A DNA stretch of 64,000 nt from NCBI GenBank assembly GCA_029817715.1, contig JARUPY010000290.1, positions 4,154,001 through 4,218,000 of the forward strand. The letters are read 5' to 3'. Positions 1 to 11,038 of this stretch are shown one piece after another. Position numbers and translations under genes: made by a program. A model generated the notes under the pieces. It was not told the DNA's origin and did no database searches. It was given only the letters and a program-made list of their open reading frames with translations. The DNA is from Melastoma dodecandrum (Eukaryota > Streptophyta > Magnoliopsida > Myrtales > Melastomataceae). How positions within the stretch are numbered: the first letter of the stretch is position 1; every line of letters starts with the position of its first letter.

Positions 1-505
1 TCAATCAACCCTGTCAGCATTTCCAACAGAAACTAGGATGAAATTTCACGAAACCAATCAAGTAAATACAATAGCCCACAACCTTGTAAGCCACACACAA
101 TATCCTCTCTCTAAACACCAATTCCTTCATCAAAATAATCTCAAACCTTTATCCATTAGAATGATGCCGTTGGAATACAAAAACCACAGAACACCAAATA
201 TAAATGCGACCATTCCATCTCAAGAGCAAGAACCAGTGACAAATACTACAAGCTTCAGTTCACGGCAACCCCTAAAACATCCTGATCACAATACACAATT
301 TTAAAGACAACATTTTTGATCCATCAACGTGGAAAAACCGATCAGCTTGGGTCTCATCATCTCTCTCGGTACCACATTTCCACAAAAAGGAGCAACACCG
401 CCAATGATTGGAAAATTGCAACCGTTATTATCATATCTCAATCTATCCTTCCACCCCACAAAGACAGAGATAAACAAAAAAAGAGGAGAAAATTCCGAGC
501 GAAAC
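1..505 (-). other. Intron 3 of the L18a gene (partial)
   Basis: A clear splice donor lies at 505-504 on the minus strand, just after the third coding exon of the ribosomal protein L18a gene. The rest of that protein (about two thirds) is not encoded between 505 and the left edge in any frame I can read, so this stretch is read as intron continuing out of the window. The short ORFs in it resemble nothing I know. Confidence 0.7.
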
Positions 506-886
506 CTCATTGATGGCGAGGACCTGACCGTTGCTCTTCTTTACCTTCTTCAGCTTCCTCAGGAAGTACCTAAAAAATCAAACCCGAACTCAATCGTAAT
601 CACCCACGGGCCTCAAAAACCACCGCAAAACTCTGAGATCGATCGGCGTGCATCGTACCAGAACTTGGACTTGGCGCGGACCTCGTTGGTGGCCCAGAGC
701 TTCATCCTGTAGATCTTCGGGTGCTGATCCGACTCCGTCGGCAGCGCCCTCCCAACAACTTGGTACTGATGAAACTGCCACCGCCACGCCAGAGAACGGA
801 AAATCAAACATTCCACCCAAATAGCCGGGATCGAACAAAAGCCTGTGAAGGGAAGATCTTTGAGAGCTCACCTTGAAAGCGACCAT
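506..886 (-). CDS. RPL18A: 60S ribosomal protein L18a (eL20), 5' part
   Basis: Component of the large cytosolic ribosomal subunit. Three coding exons are visible on the minus strand: 886-872 (only five codons, MVAFK, then a GT donor), 774-659 and 569-506. The second exon ends in the middle of a Trp codon and the third completes it, so phases agree. Together they give the first 65 residues, including the family segments [20 protein letters not shown] and, across the junction, [18 protein letters not shown]. The usual protein is about 178 aa, so the remaining exons lie left of the window. A tiny first coding exon holding only the start of the protein is common in ribosomal protein genes. The upstream region carries a telo-box and site II motifs. 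The gene looks intact as far as visible. Confidence 0.93.
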
Positions 887-1166
887 CTTCGCGGACAAGA
901 GGTAGACGGCGCCTGTGGGAGAGACGGGGTAGGAACCGGCGGGTGGAAGTGAGGAATTAGGGTTATGGAAAATAGAGGCCAAGACAGAAAACCCTAACCC
1001 GATCTTGGGCCTCGTTAAGTGGGTCTGATTAATGGGCTAGTGATAATTGGGCCTTGGCTTGGGAGATTCGGCGGTGCTTAAATTCAAAACTAAACCCAAA
1101 CGCGCCACCAGAGAGAGCGTAGTCTGAAAGCCCCTCTCCGAGCAAAATCCCGGCGACCGTACTACG
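887..1166. promoter_or_regulatory. Probable bidirectional promoter with telo-box and site II motifs
   Basis: The interval separates the L18a start codon (minus, 886) from a possible plus-strand start at 1167. It contains a telo-box AAACCCTAA at 989-997 and three site II motifs: TGGGCC at 1006-1011, TGGGCT at 1033-1038 and TGGGCC at 1048-1053. This combination is well known from promoters of plant ribosomal protein and other translation genes. Assignment of the motifs to L18a is inference from position; whether the plus-strand side is also transcribed is not known. Confidence 0.6.
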
Positions 1167-1349
1167 ATGGCCGGAGAGACGAGGTCCGCCGCCGGCCGCG
1201 GAGGAGGGGGAGGATTCACCTTGACGCGGCACAAGATCTCGATATGTGTGCTGCTCCAGCAGTACGCTTCTCCTCATCAGCTCGATACCATCTGTGTTTC
1301 CCGTCCGTTGCTCACCACAACCGCCTTGGGACATACTTTTTCGTGCTAA
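1167..1349 (+). CDS. Possible orphan first exon or short gene, unknown
   Basis: A 60-codon reading frame begins MAGETRSAAGRGGGGG and runs through FTLTRHKISICVLLQQY before stopping. It sits head-to-head with the L18a gene and starts in a GC-rich context like a plant first exon. I do not recognise the protein. A GT (gtacgc) inside the frame near 1261 could be a splice donor, in which case only about 30 residues belong to the exon. No continuation is visible downstream, where palindromic repeats begin at 1489. It may be the start of a gene cut off by repeat insertion, or no gene at all. Confidence 0.3.
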   Translation: MAGETRSAAGRGGGGGFTLTRHKISICVLLQQYASPHQLDTICVSRPLLTTTALGHTFSC

Positions 1350-1488
1350 GGTTGTCTGCTTCTTGTGCATACGGTAGCTGCATCGTCCTTCCAGAAACAC
1401 ATGGCGGCCCTTCAGAATCCCCTGAACGAGTGAGATACCTTCTTATGAAATCCACGGTGCCAAGATCAGTCATGTAGGTCTGTCGCAA
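1350..1488. other. Spacer between the possible exon and the palindrome cluster
   Basis: No gene or repeat recognised. A plus-strand frame continues to 1477 but shows no similarity I can name. Confidence 0.4.
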
Positions 1489-2297
1489 GGGTGGGTTTTG
1501 AAAACTCGCTCTTAATTTTACAAAGAAGACGAAGCGCCCTCGAAAGTTCGAAGGATGGGCGCATTTTGTCGAATGACATAAAGTTTTTTGAAAAGGCGGG
1601 AAATATTCTTGTCTTGAATGGATGAAGGGCGTATTTTGAAAATGCGCCATTCCTGTTAGCTTCTGGAAAAACTCACTTTCTTTCTAAAATTAATGGCGCG
1701 TTTTTAAAATACGCTCTAGCGATAGTAAAGAATTAATTTTTAAACTACGGTACAATTTTTTTCCTGGTTGGGGGGCTACTTTTCAAATTTAAAATTTGCA
1801 TCCACGTCCAAATGCGTTTCGTGATGGGAGTGGAAACCAAGTTAGGTGCACGTAGTTTGGAGTTATTGAATTTGGGAATTTTTTGTTTTGATTAAACACA
1901 AATGTTTGATTCTTCTGGTCGGCGCGGTTTCCCGTTTCCTTCCGTCTCGTCCATCATCAAGTCAGCCTCACGATGGGATGACGAGGCCACATACTAACAT
2001 TGTTGTTAATACTAATCACAGCCATTAGTCGATGCTTCTTCAGTTCAGGTTAGTTTCAGTTGGGAAGACATGGTCGACGGAGGTTTGTACGGATGAACAA
2101 TTAGTTTCGAAAAAAATTCGCGAAAAACGGTCAAAGTTTCATAAATTACAAAGCGGGCGGGTTTTGAGAACCCGCCCTCCGTGTAAATTGGTAGGGGGCG
2201 GGTTCCCAAAACTTGCCCCTATGGGAGGCGCGCACTCCCCATTAAGGCGCGTTTTGAGAACCCGTCCTCCCATGAAGACGGGTTCCCAAAACGCGCC
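1489..2297. repeat. Left half of a palindrome cluster
   Basis: At least seven short palindromes occur here: 1489-1511, 1627-1648, 1695-1715, 2155-2177, 2195-2219, 2246-2267 and 2277-2297. The best one (2155-2177) has perfect 9-base arms GGGCGGGTT / AACCCGCCC around a 5-base centre TTGAG. The centre alternates between TTGAG-like and CCCAA-like. The first three are more AT-rich in the arms and look decayed. Between 1716 and 2150 I see no gene and only ordinary intergenic sequence. The cluster resumes at 13898, after the large retrotransposon that cut it. Confidence 0.75.
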
Positions 2298-5095
2298 TGT
2301 AATACCCCAAATTTTTCCATTAAATTTCTTTCATTTTGTTTTCTTTAAATGAATATTTTTTTTAAGCAAAAAATTAACAAAACCCATTCAAAATGAAGAC
2401 CTAGCCCATATACATAGACATGGGCCTCTAATTTCTTTAATGACATGGTCAAAGGCCATTCAAAATTTATTTTTTCTTTTATTAATTAAAAAATGACGAA
2501 ATTGTTAATAAAAAAAAACCAAATCATTTGCATTAAATCATTACGATAATGTTAAGCTGATTCATTAACTCCCCCAAAAATTATTACATTCCTTATTTAA
2601 AAATCCTTCCTTGTCTCATCAGAGGAAGAACCTGGACACAATTTCTCTAACCCTTTGAACATTCTTATCACCTTTCATACGATCCCCATAAAAAAAAATC
2701 AGAGATTCTCTGGAGGATCTCTAAAATCCTCGGAGCCAAAGCATCCCTTTTTTTAGACAATCAGACGTCTCACTCCCGGAGGTTGATCCTCCCAGAGACG
2801 TCCCTCCTTCTCTCAAACACGATCCATTCCTCTGAAAAAAATCAGAGGCCGGCCCCCTTCAGAGAATTCTCCAGCGAATTCCACCTCCCCTTCTGGAGAA
2901 TCGGAGACAAATTCCTCCACATACAACCGTAGGCCTACTTCTCCCGACATACACACAGAAACCGGAGCCGAGGACTCATTCTCTCCAGTTCTGACGAGCC
3001 AAAGCCTCCCGACCAACCTACTAAACGGACTCCACGATGTCCTTCTTCCTCCTCGGGCCATCTCGGGGCGAGGCTACCCCTCGGTGAGTTTTCGATTTTT
3101 TTTTGTATATATATATATATATTCATTCAGCCCGTCTTTTTATTTAGATCATGACTGACCATCTTTTACATTTATTGAACTCATCGCATGTGATGAGGGG
3201 AACGCGAAACTGAGTCCCGACGGAGCAGCTTAGCCTCGACCAGAAGGCAAGGGAGTCAGTCCGCAGGCAATAAGTTTCACGTCCATTGTTGGAATCAGAC
3301 AAAATCTGGTTGTATCGGTCTCTTATCCTGTTAACATGATTGTGATTAAATTTAAGCCAATTTGGTTGAGTTTTCCTTTACTTTTGACTAATTATACTTG
3401 GGTTCTGTATGCTGGAATAACGAATTACAAAAAACGTATGTGTTTGATCTGATCTATTTCTATTCTTCAGACTATACTTTCATTACAAAATTAATTTTTA
3501 TATAAAATACGTTTAATGATCTTTGTTTTGATATATTATGCACGAATTTATCATTTTTATATTTCAAGTTATGATTTTTTGAATATTAACCATATTTCTG
3601 CCATGTTTTCAGTACTATGTATGATAAACTATTTTGTTTTAAACTTTACACATGTTCAAAAATTTTGAAATTTTAATATGTTATTTCTTATATGGCTAAA
3701 AAGACATATAATTTTATTTTACTTAATTTTGACGTCTTCTGATTAAAATATGCTTAACAATTTCGACATGTGATCTGAACCGTTTTCAACAATTTTGTTT
3801 TGGTAAAATCGATTTTATTTATTGAATCCATTTCCTGTAAAATTTTTCAAACATGATCTCCCTTAAGTTAAGCATCTTTTAACACTGGTTTTGCTTCATT
3901 TGGATTTCTGGATCAAAAGTTACATATTTTTGTTTATGTGGTCTGCAATCAGATCGCTCGTCGGGTCAGACCCAATTTCGTAAAATTTTCTACGATGTTG
4001 AGTTTAATATCTTAATTCCAAAATTTGATATTTCATGTTTTTATTAGGTTAAGAATATATTTTTATAATTTTATGATTTTTAGAACCCGTTTGCATATTT
4101 TTTGACATTTTTCTTTAACATTGCATCATGGAGTTATTTTGGGCTCTTTGATTGTTTTATTATTGGGCTTGCAAGTACCCGTAGACCATCAATGTCGTTG
4201 ATCAACTTCAACACACCTAAAAGGAGTCCCTGTAGACGGTGCTCAAGACATGATGACATGCGGAGTCCGACCGCGGTGGGAGCTTCACAAAAGCGGCCCC
4301 AACTGACGAGCTTAGCCGATGACATGCCATCCCGGCCGAGCCTCAGGTACATGAGGGAGGTGCGGGCCTCCTAAGGTTCTTTTATTTCCACATGTAACGG
4401 GCCGTGGGCCCAAGTGCATAGGCCCACGGTCACCATCATTCCCCGCCCCCTTTGATCTCAATAATTGTCTGTGCTTGTCCGCATGCCTTAGGCCCATAGG
4501 TTTATTGTCGCATGTTGTTTGCTATCAACAAACATGAGTTCGGGTCCAAAGCCTGAATCGGGTCCAACGCCCGTAAAACATTGACATGAGTCCGGAGTCA
4601 TGCCCAGATCGGGTCCAACGCCCGTTAAACAAAAGCAAATCTTTTGGAGCAAACGTCGCCTCCCTTTTCGCATGTTGGAATGTAAGAGTTAGTAACTAGG
4701 AATCCCCGAACCAACTGTTTTTTTCCGACTTAAACAGCTTTTATAAATAAAGTCGGTGGCGACTCCGTTTAGTTTACCTAGGTTAAACAACAACAACATT
4801 TTTACGGAGCCATTTTGGATGGGTAACGGCGACACGAGCCGCTCCCGATTCCTCCTGAAAGTTCCTTCTTCGGATCATGCTCCGCCTTTCGCCCGCCGCC
4901 TCTTAGGAAAACAGAGACGGTCGGCGAGGGCCCGAGCAGGCCCAGTTAGGAACCCAGGGAGGGATCACCCAATTCCCTTCCGCAGCGTCCGACGCTCGAG
5001 TCGTGACGTCGACCGGTTGGGCCTTGGGGAGCGGGCCCGGATCCTCGGGTCGTCCGGACCGCCTCGCGCGTGCTAGGTCGGAAGGCGCGCGTACA
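2298..5095 (+). repeat. Left (5') LTR of the Ogre-like element
   Basis: 2798 bases, bounded by TG and CA. Contains a pyrimidine-rich first part (about 2620-3080), a TA microsatellite near 3107-3121, an AT-rich middle, and a GC-rich end. A TATA-like TATAAATA lies at 4742-4749, followed at 4757-4767 by TGGCGACTCCG, identical to the first 11 bases of the element's own primer-binding site. Confidence 0.93.
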
Positions 5096-5102
5096 TCCCG
5101 GA

Positions 5103-5120
5103 TGGCGACTCCGCTGGGGA
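5103..5120 (+). other. Primer-binding site, tRNA-Arg type
   Basis: TGGCGACTCCGCTGGGGA starts seven bases after the end of the left LTR. This is the primer site described for Ogre retrotransposons. It places the element in the Tat/Ogre branch although no coding region is left. Confidence 0.8.
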
Positions 5121-5861
5121 AACTGCATGTGGATTCCTTTCGAACGCTCTTACATTTTTAATCCACATGCGGAGAGGAGTTCTTGTTTGCGTATGTAATT
5201 GCTTGGCTCGGTGCCCTTTGTCTGCCCTAATGGTTGTGTTTGTTTACTGCTTTCCTAGGCATGTCTAGGAGTGCCCGAACCCGGGGCTAGTATTTTTAGA
5301 AGGGTCACCGAGAGGCCCAGCCTGCTGTTCTTTGCAGTATGGTTTTTGGCCGGGGCCCGCCTCCCTTAGTCCGAGGGAGGTTTAGAAGCCTTCATCCGAG
5401 TCTAGAATTGGTTGCTCACTACAGGTACCAGACGCCTCATGTGCATTTGTCTGTTACTGAGTGACTACTTCCTGTGCAGGAACATGTGTCAGGTACGCTT
5501 TGCCTGCGATAAACTGTAGAGCTAACTCTACTTGTTTTGCAGCGGTTTGGGTTAATCATAGAAGACTTCAAGAATCCTCTTTTCTCCCTCCCTACCTATT
5601 TATTGCTTACTGCATTCATGTATTCGCATGACCACATGAGTGTATGTTCGATTGCAGTAGTTACATTATCATATCATTCACAATAATCGCTCCATTGCAC
5701 CACTACGTCTCATTTACAATTGCAGTTACATAATGCATACTTTTCTGCATATACGAGTGCGATTAAGTATCATCACAAATTTATCATGCATCAATTACAT
5801 GGTTGCATGATACTAATCCAAACATTCTCTTTATTTTCCTTCCGAGGTTTAATTCTCTGAC

Positions 5862-6026
5862 ATGGCTCCTCGAACGGGACTAGAAAAGCATGATATTACA
5901 AATCTACAAGCACAAGAATGCCAAGGATTTATCGATGGCTACCTGGCCCAAAGTCGAACATTTAACAACATGAAGACCAAAGTTTCCATACGGCTACCAA
6001 GGTCCAAAGCCGGGTGTACGACATGA
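5862..6026 (+). CDS. Short ORF at the expected gag/ORF1 start, possible remnant
   Basis: A 54-residue frame beginning MAPRTGLEKHD lies about 740 bases after the primer site, where Ogre-type elements begin their first reading frame. It stops within the first of several repeats carrying CGGCTACCAAGGTCCAAAGCC. No domain is visible. It could be the fossil start of the element's first ORF or chance. Confidence 0.2.
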   Translation: MAPRTGLEKHDITNLQAQECQGFIDGYLAQSRTFNNMKTKVSIRLPRSKAGCTT

Positions 6027-6115
6027 GCCCAAAGTGTTATCAACGGCTACCAAAGTACAAAGCCAAACACAAAGACCAAAGATCACCCAACGACTACCAA
6101 GGTTCAAAGCCGAAT
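5985..6115 (+). repeat. Three degenerate copies of a CGGCTACCAAGGTCCAAAGCC-type unit
   Basis: Copies begin near 5991, 6040 and 6092, each containing variants of GGCTACCAARGTNCAAAGCC. They lie inside the non-coding interior of the Ogre-like element. Confidence 0.6.
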
Positions 6116-7049
6116 CTACAGCAACCTAAAAACCCCAAGGAGGTTACATTTCAAAAGGCCAATCTCCATCAACATCAAAACTAACAACAAACCAAAGAGC
6201 CGTTCATAGATATGCAAAGACCGGACATGTCGGAACATCGCGCCTCTATTAATCCGACAATCGCTCCAAGGAAACAAAAGCGATCCCTCTACATCATCAG
6301 TCACCACAATCTGGCACAAGGACTCGCCGGCCTTCTTCACGGTGCCAACAGTGCATTCTAGCACTATGGGCAAACTTGTCTTTACAACAACCTCACAAGG
6401 AACCTGACGAATGCCCGATCCATAGCATCCCCACGACAAAAACATGAACATGGACCAGATTCTTCAAGCGACGATGAACACATAGCGCGCCTGGCATTAG
6501 AAACTCTCATTCGCTCTATTCGCCTTTTAATAGTTCAAAACATACATGATGAACTTATCGATATTCAAACTGCTAACACCAAGGCATCCATTTTACCTTG
6601 CAGGTACAAGATGACTCGTCTGGGGCTCACACAACAGCTTACCAATACCAAAGAACATGATGTTTATCAAATGACGAGACATACTCCGACTGGGGCAATT
6701 CCCTTTGAACTGCTTATGACACCCAAGCAGTCATCTCGGCAGCAGTCAACCACCGACTCTCACTAAAGAAAGGAGGAGAAGGTCAATCACCGCCTCATGC
6801 ATTGACGAGAAACAAGCACCTCGGCTCACCACATGAACGGTCAATTCCCTAGCTCGCCCATCACAGTAGCGGTCATCGCCCACGCACACCACAAAGTGCT
6901 ACAACAATGCACATCCTGTGTAATCACGCCTATCAAAACTGCAATTGTCGTAACAAAGAGGAACTGCCACAAACAATCAACGCAGACAATCTTCGACGTT
7001 ACAATCACATTAACGGGAGTATTCGTTCTTTAATCAGTACTTCCTTATT

Positions 7050-9640
7050 TGCAAAAATAAGATACATGAGCTTACTTATTTTAGCCCTTGTCGCATGTTG
7101 ACGGAGGCGTGGGTGGCAGGGTGATAAAGTTTCGAGCCAAAGCCTTGAAACAGTTTCAAACCAAAGCTTTGAAATATCCTTCGTTGTTAACAAAACAACA
7201 GAACAACACGAAATGAAGTATTCGTTCCCAAGTTAATACTTTCTTTGCAAAAATAAGTTACACGAGCGTACTTATTTTCACCATGTATTCTCTTATAGGT
7301 ACATGAACATCCTAAGCAGACAAACAATATTGGGGCAAAACTCCAAGCAATATTGGAGAACTCTCTGTCAACAAAACAATGATCTACCTGAAAATGGAGT
7401 ATATGAACATCCTAGATGGACGACGAAGATGAGGGTGGTAGGGTGGAAATGTTTCGAGCCAAAGTTTCAAAATAGCCTTCGTTAGCAAAACAACGACGAC
7501 GACACTACGTGAACAATCCGGGGCAAATCTCCATGCGATCCATGGGCAAATCTCCATGCGATCTATGGGCAAATCTCCAAACGATCATGGGACAGATCTT
7601 CGAACAATCCTGGGACAAATCTCCGAGTAATCATGGATAAATCTACAAGCAATCTTAGGGCAAATCTTCGATCGATCCGGGGGCAAATCTCCGAGTGATC
7701 ATGGACATCTCCAAGCGATCCTGGGGCATACCTCCAAGCTATCCTGGGACAAGACAGAGCAATCTTGGTTAATCCCCCATTGACAAACCAACGAATCACA
7801 TGAAAGGGAGTATTCGTTCTTTAACTAATACTTTCTTCGCAAAACGAGTTACATGAGCTTATTTGTTGTGCCTTTCATGCTTATCTCAGGAAGCGCATGA
7901 ACATCCTAGATAGACAATCAAGACAATCAATAAATTTCGAACCAAAGCTTCAGAGTAACATGTCATCAACAACACCACAAATTACATGGAAGAGATACAT
8001 GAGCGCCCTAGGCAGAAAAATGAAAACCAAAGCTTCAATTCAACATGTCATCAACAAGACAACAAATTACATGAAAGGGGTACATGAACGTCCTAGGCAG
8101 ACAATGAAGACAAACAATAAAGCTTCAAACCAAAGCTTCAGAACAATCTTCGTCAACGAACTTCTTTATATCCCCAAAGAACTGGGGCAATGAACACTTA
8201 CAATACACATGAAAAGGGAGAATCACACAGTCATTACTCTCTTCATCAAACTAAGCGAAATTACATGAGCACATTTCGTTTACGTCCTTTACCTCGTGGG
8301 CGGGTACAAGAGCTCCTCGCACGAATAGTGCACAACTCCTATGACAAAGGCGAGGGTGGCAGAGTAGCAAAACTTCAAGGCAAAGTCTTGTAGCAATTTC
8401 GTCAAACCTTCGAATCCATTGGACGAAGATGCAATGACGAAACGATACAAAAGGGAAGTACCAAAACTTTACTTTACTTTCCTTATAAATGAAGTTACAT
8501 GAACAAACTTTAATCATACTCTAAAAGAAACAAGTCACATAAACGCACTTGTTTTCTGTCATCTGTTTGATAGGTACATGAGCAACCTTATACAACTGAT
8601 ACAAAACCAGAGTAGCCATTTCGTCAAACCTTCGATTCTATCGGACGAAGACGCAATGACGAAACCATGCAAAAGGGAAGTACCAAAGCTCTACTTCACT
8701 TTTCTTACAAATGAAGTTACATGAGCAAACTTTATTCTTACTCTAACAGAAACAAGTCACATGAACTTACTTGTTTCTCGCCATCTATTTGATAGGTACA
8801 TGAGCGTCCTTGCACAATAGACATCAGGCAGGAGTAATCTTCGTCAATCCTTCGATTCCATCGGACGGAGATGCAATGACGAAACACATGGAAAAGGGAA
8901 GTATCATGGCTCTACTTCACTTTTCATATAAATGAAGTTACATGAGCAAACTTCATTTTTACTTTAACAAAAACAAGTTACATGAGCCTACTTGTTGTCC
9001 GCCCTTTGGCGAGTGCAGGTACATGGACATCCTTGCATTACAAACAAAGGCGCGGGCGGTTGGGTGGAAATTTCGAATCGAAATTCGAGATTGCCTTTGT
9101 TTATCACCAAGGATGATTACATTAATTCAATTATAACACTTTCTATATGAAACAAGTTACAAGAGCTCACTTTTATTTCTGTCCTTTGGCGAGTGCAGGT
9201 ACATGAACATCCTGCATTTGAACAAAGGCGCGGGTGGTCGAGTGGAAGATTTCGAACCAAAGCTTCGAGATTGCCTTTGTTGTCACCAAGGATGATCATA
9301 TCGAAAGGGAGTATCATCTACACTACTCTCTAACAAATTTCTTATCATTTCTTAAATGGAGTCAAACCTCCATTTCCCCTGCTGGAATCGGTTATAAACA
9401 CCGCATTCCTCAACAAGAGTGGAATATACAAGCATATTCTTCCATATTCATCTCATATCCCCAGCAAATACCCAACTTTATTATAATCTCCCCAAGCGAG
9501 AACGGAAGTACATGAGCTAACTTCACCTCCGTTCGTTGTCAACTGTGTAGGCATATGGACTCCACACAGTACGGGTGGTTGGATGGAAACCGTTCCGAGT
9601 CTAATCTCGAGGACCATGACTGGGGCATGAAAGTGTAAAC
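7050..9640 (+). repeat. Degenerate ~200-bp repeat series inside the Ogre-like element
   Basis: The phrase GGTACATGAACATCCT and close variants recurs at about 7297, 7402, 7888, 8077, 8571, 8792, 9016 and 9197. It is commonly preceded by AAGTTACATGAGC...ACTTGTT and followed by CGCGGGTGGTCGAGTGGAA plus a TTCGAACCAAAGCTTCGA segment. The spacing is most regular, about 200 bases, from 8571 onward. No long reading frame follows this periodicity, so it is non-coding tandem structure, as is common in the 3' part of Tat/Ogre elements. Confidence 0.7.
7515..7760 (+). repeat. Short tandem array, ~25-30 bp units
   Basis: About nine units built on GGGCAAATCTCCAWGCGATC, with variable endings such as CATGGG, CCTGGG and CTATGG. 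Copies start near 7518, 7541, 7568, 7590, 7612, 7657, 7681, 7702 and 7722. The units drift and one has lost part of its sequence. The array interrupts the larger repeat series of the element. Confidence 0.75.
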
Positions 9641-9649
9641 ACTTTCCCC

Positions 9650-11024
9650 GCGAAGCTTGCACAAGAGCACCACCTTAGTACGATGTCTCCAAAGAGGTTT
9701 GAGTACCTAAACATATTCACTTCTTAAGCATTTGTGTGCCCTTTTTGCATACAATTTTAAAAGATCTTTTACAATAAGAATGCTTCTGAGCGAGAATTGA
9801 GAAGGAAAACTCATTCCCCAAACACTTACCCAAAGAGAGGTGAAAGTAAACACTGTGAGGATTTACCTACACAAGCGTCCCGGTGGACTAGGAATCCTTT
9901 GACAAAAGATGCTCGTACCGGGATGAGATCGGGCACTTCTTCTATATCCCAAACACAAAACATTGACCATTGCTTGCCCTTTCGAGCCAAAGTCGAAGTT
10001 TCTTTATACACTATTCCCTCTGAGTCTAAGGACCGCCTCACATAGAGGTAAATGGAGATCCTGTAGTCAGAAACCGGGAGCAGCAGACTATAGAGGTGTC
10101 ACTTCCTCAATGTTCAAGTAAAGAAGCACCATCGAGAGACATGCACACCAGTCAAGACGTTTTCAAAGATAGTTGTCTTTATCAACACAACGAAAATCCC
10201 CATGGAGTCCAAAGCACCTCCAACAAAAGTCGACAAAAACAGAAAGTGGGGCAATTTCCTACAAATCGTCAAAAAAATTATTATCAAAAAAGAAAGAGGG
10301 GCAAATCCCATGTTCCAGCAAAGAAAAAACAGAATCAACGCAAAGACCAAAGTCTTCAAAAGCAAAGTGCAAAACGAAATGAAAGAGCAAATTAAAGCAC
10401 CAGGGCCAACATGAACGGTCGCAAAAGCAAAGGTGTTATCTCCCAGATCAAACGAGGAGAAGACACTCCCCAAAGCAGATTTCCAAAGCTCTAGTTGACC
10501 GTCCATCAGTCCCCAACGGCGTGTCTCAACAGGTCTACTGCCTGGTAGATGGAGAATTCGCTTGGACGGTGGAACCTCTATGGTACAACAGCTTCCGATG
10601 AGGTCCTTAGACTCGTTCCTTCAAAATGACAAATTCAGATTCTCTATCAAAAGGCCTTATGCCAGAGCCACATTACAACCCACACAAAGACTCCTTCGAC
10701 TGGTACATGAGCATCCAAGTCAAGGGAATTCTAAAATCCAACTGTGACATGTTTCAGAAGTAAGAGCGAGCTCAGATAAAAGTCAGAAACCCTTCTCTAT
10801 TCTCGCTCAAAAGTGATCCAAATAAGCTTCATCAAATAAATCATGACATGCATGAGTGTTGAGAACACACATATTTCATCATCCCCATATTTCACAGGGT
10901 CTTGTTTATTACCAACAGTTTTCTTGATTAGATCCCAAAGTACAGGTCTATCAAGAATACCCTGAATCCACAATTTGGGGTATTAATGAAGTCTTTGCGA
11001 GAAAATCTTCTCCAAATTCCCTCG
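9650..11024 (+). other. 3' interior of the Ogre-like element, no gene recognised
   Basis: No retroviral domain is visible in this part. Several short frames are rich in Lys, Gln and Ser (for example at 10096-10395) but have no motif. The region ends in the polypurine tract. Confidence 0.5.
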
Positions 11025-11038
11025 CAAAGAGGGGCAAC
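11025..11038 (+). other. Polypurine tract
   Basis: CAAAGAGGGGCAAC directly precedes the TG of the right LTR and is the expected plus-strand primer site. Its position confirms plus-strand polarity. Confidence 0.65.

Noticed and set aside
6116..6451. 111-codon minus-strand frame in the Ogre-like element
   Set aside because: No retroelement motif, opposite to the element's polarity, and within repeated sequence.
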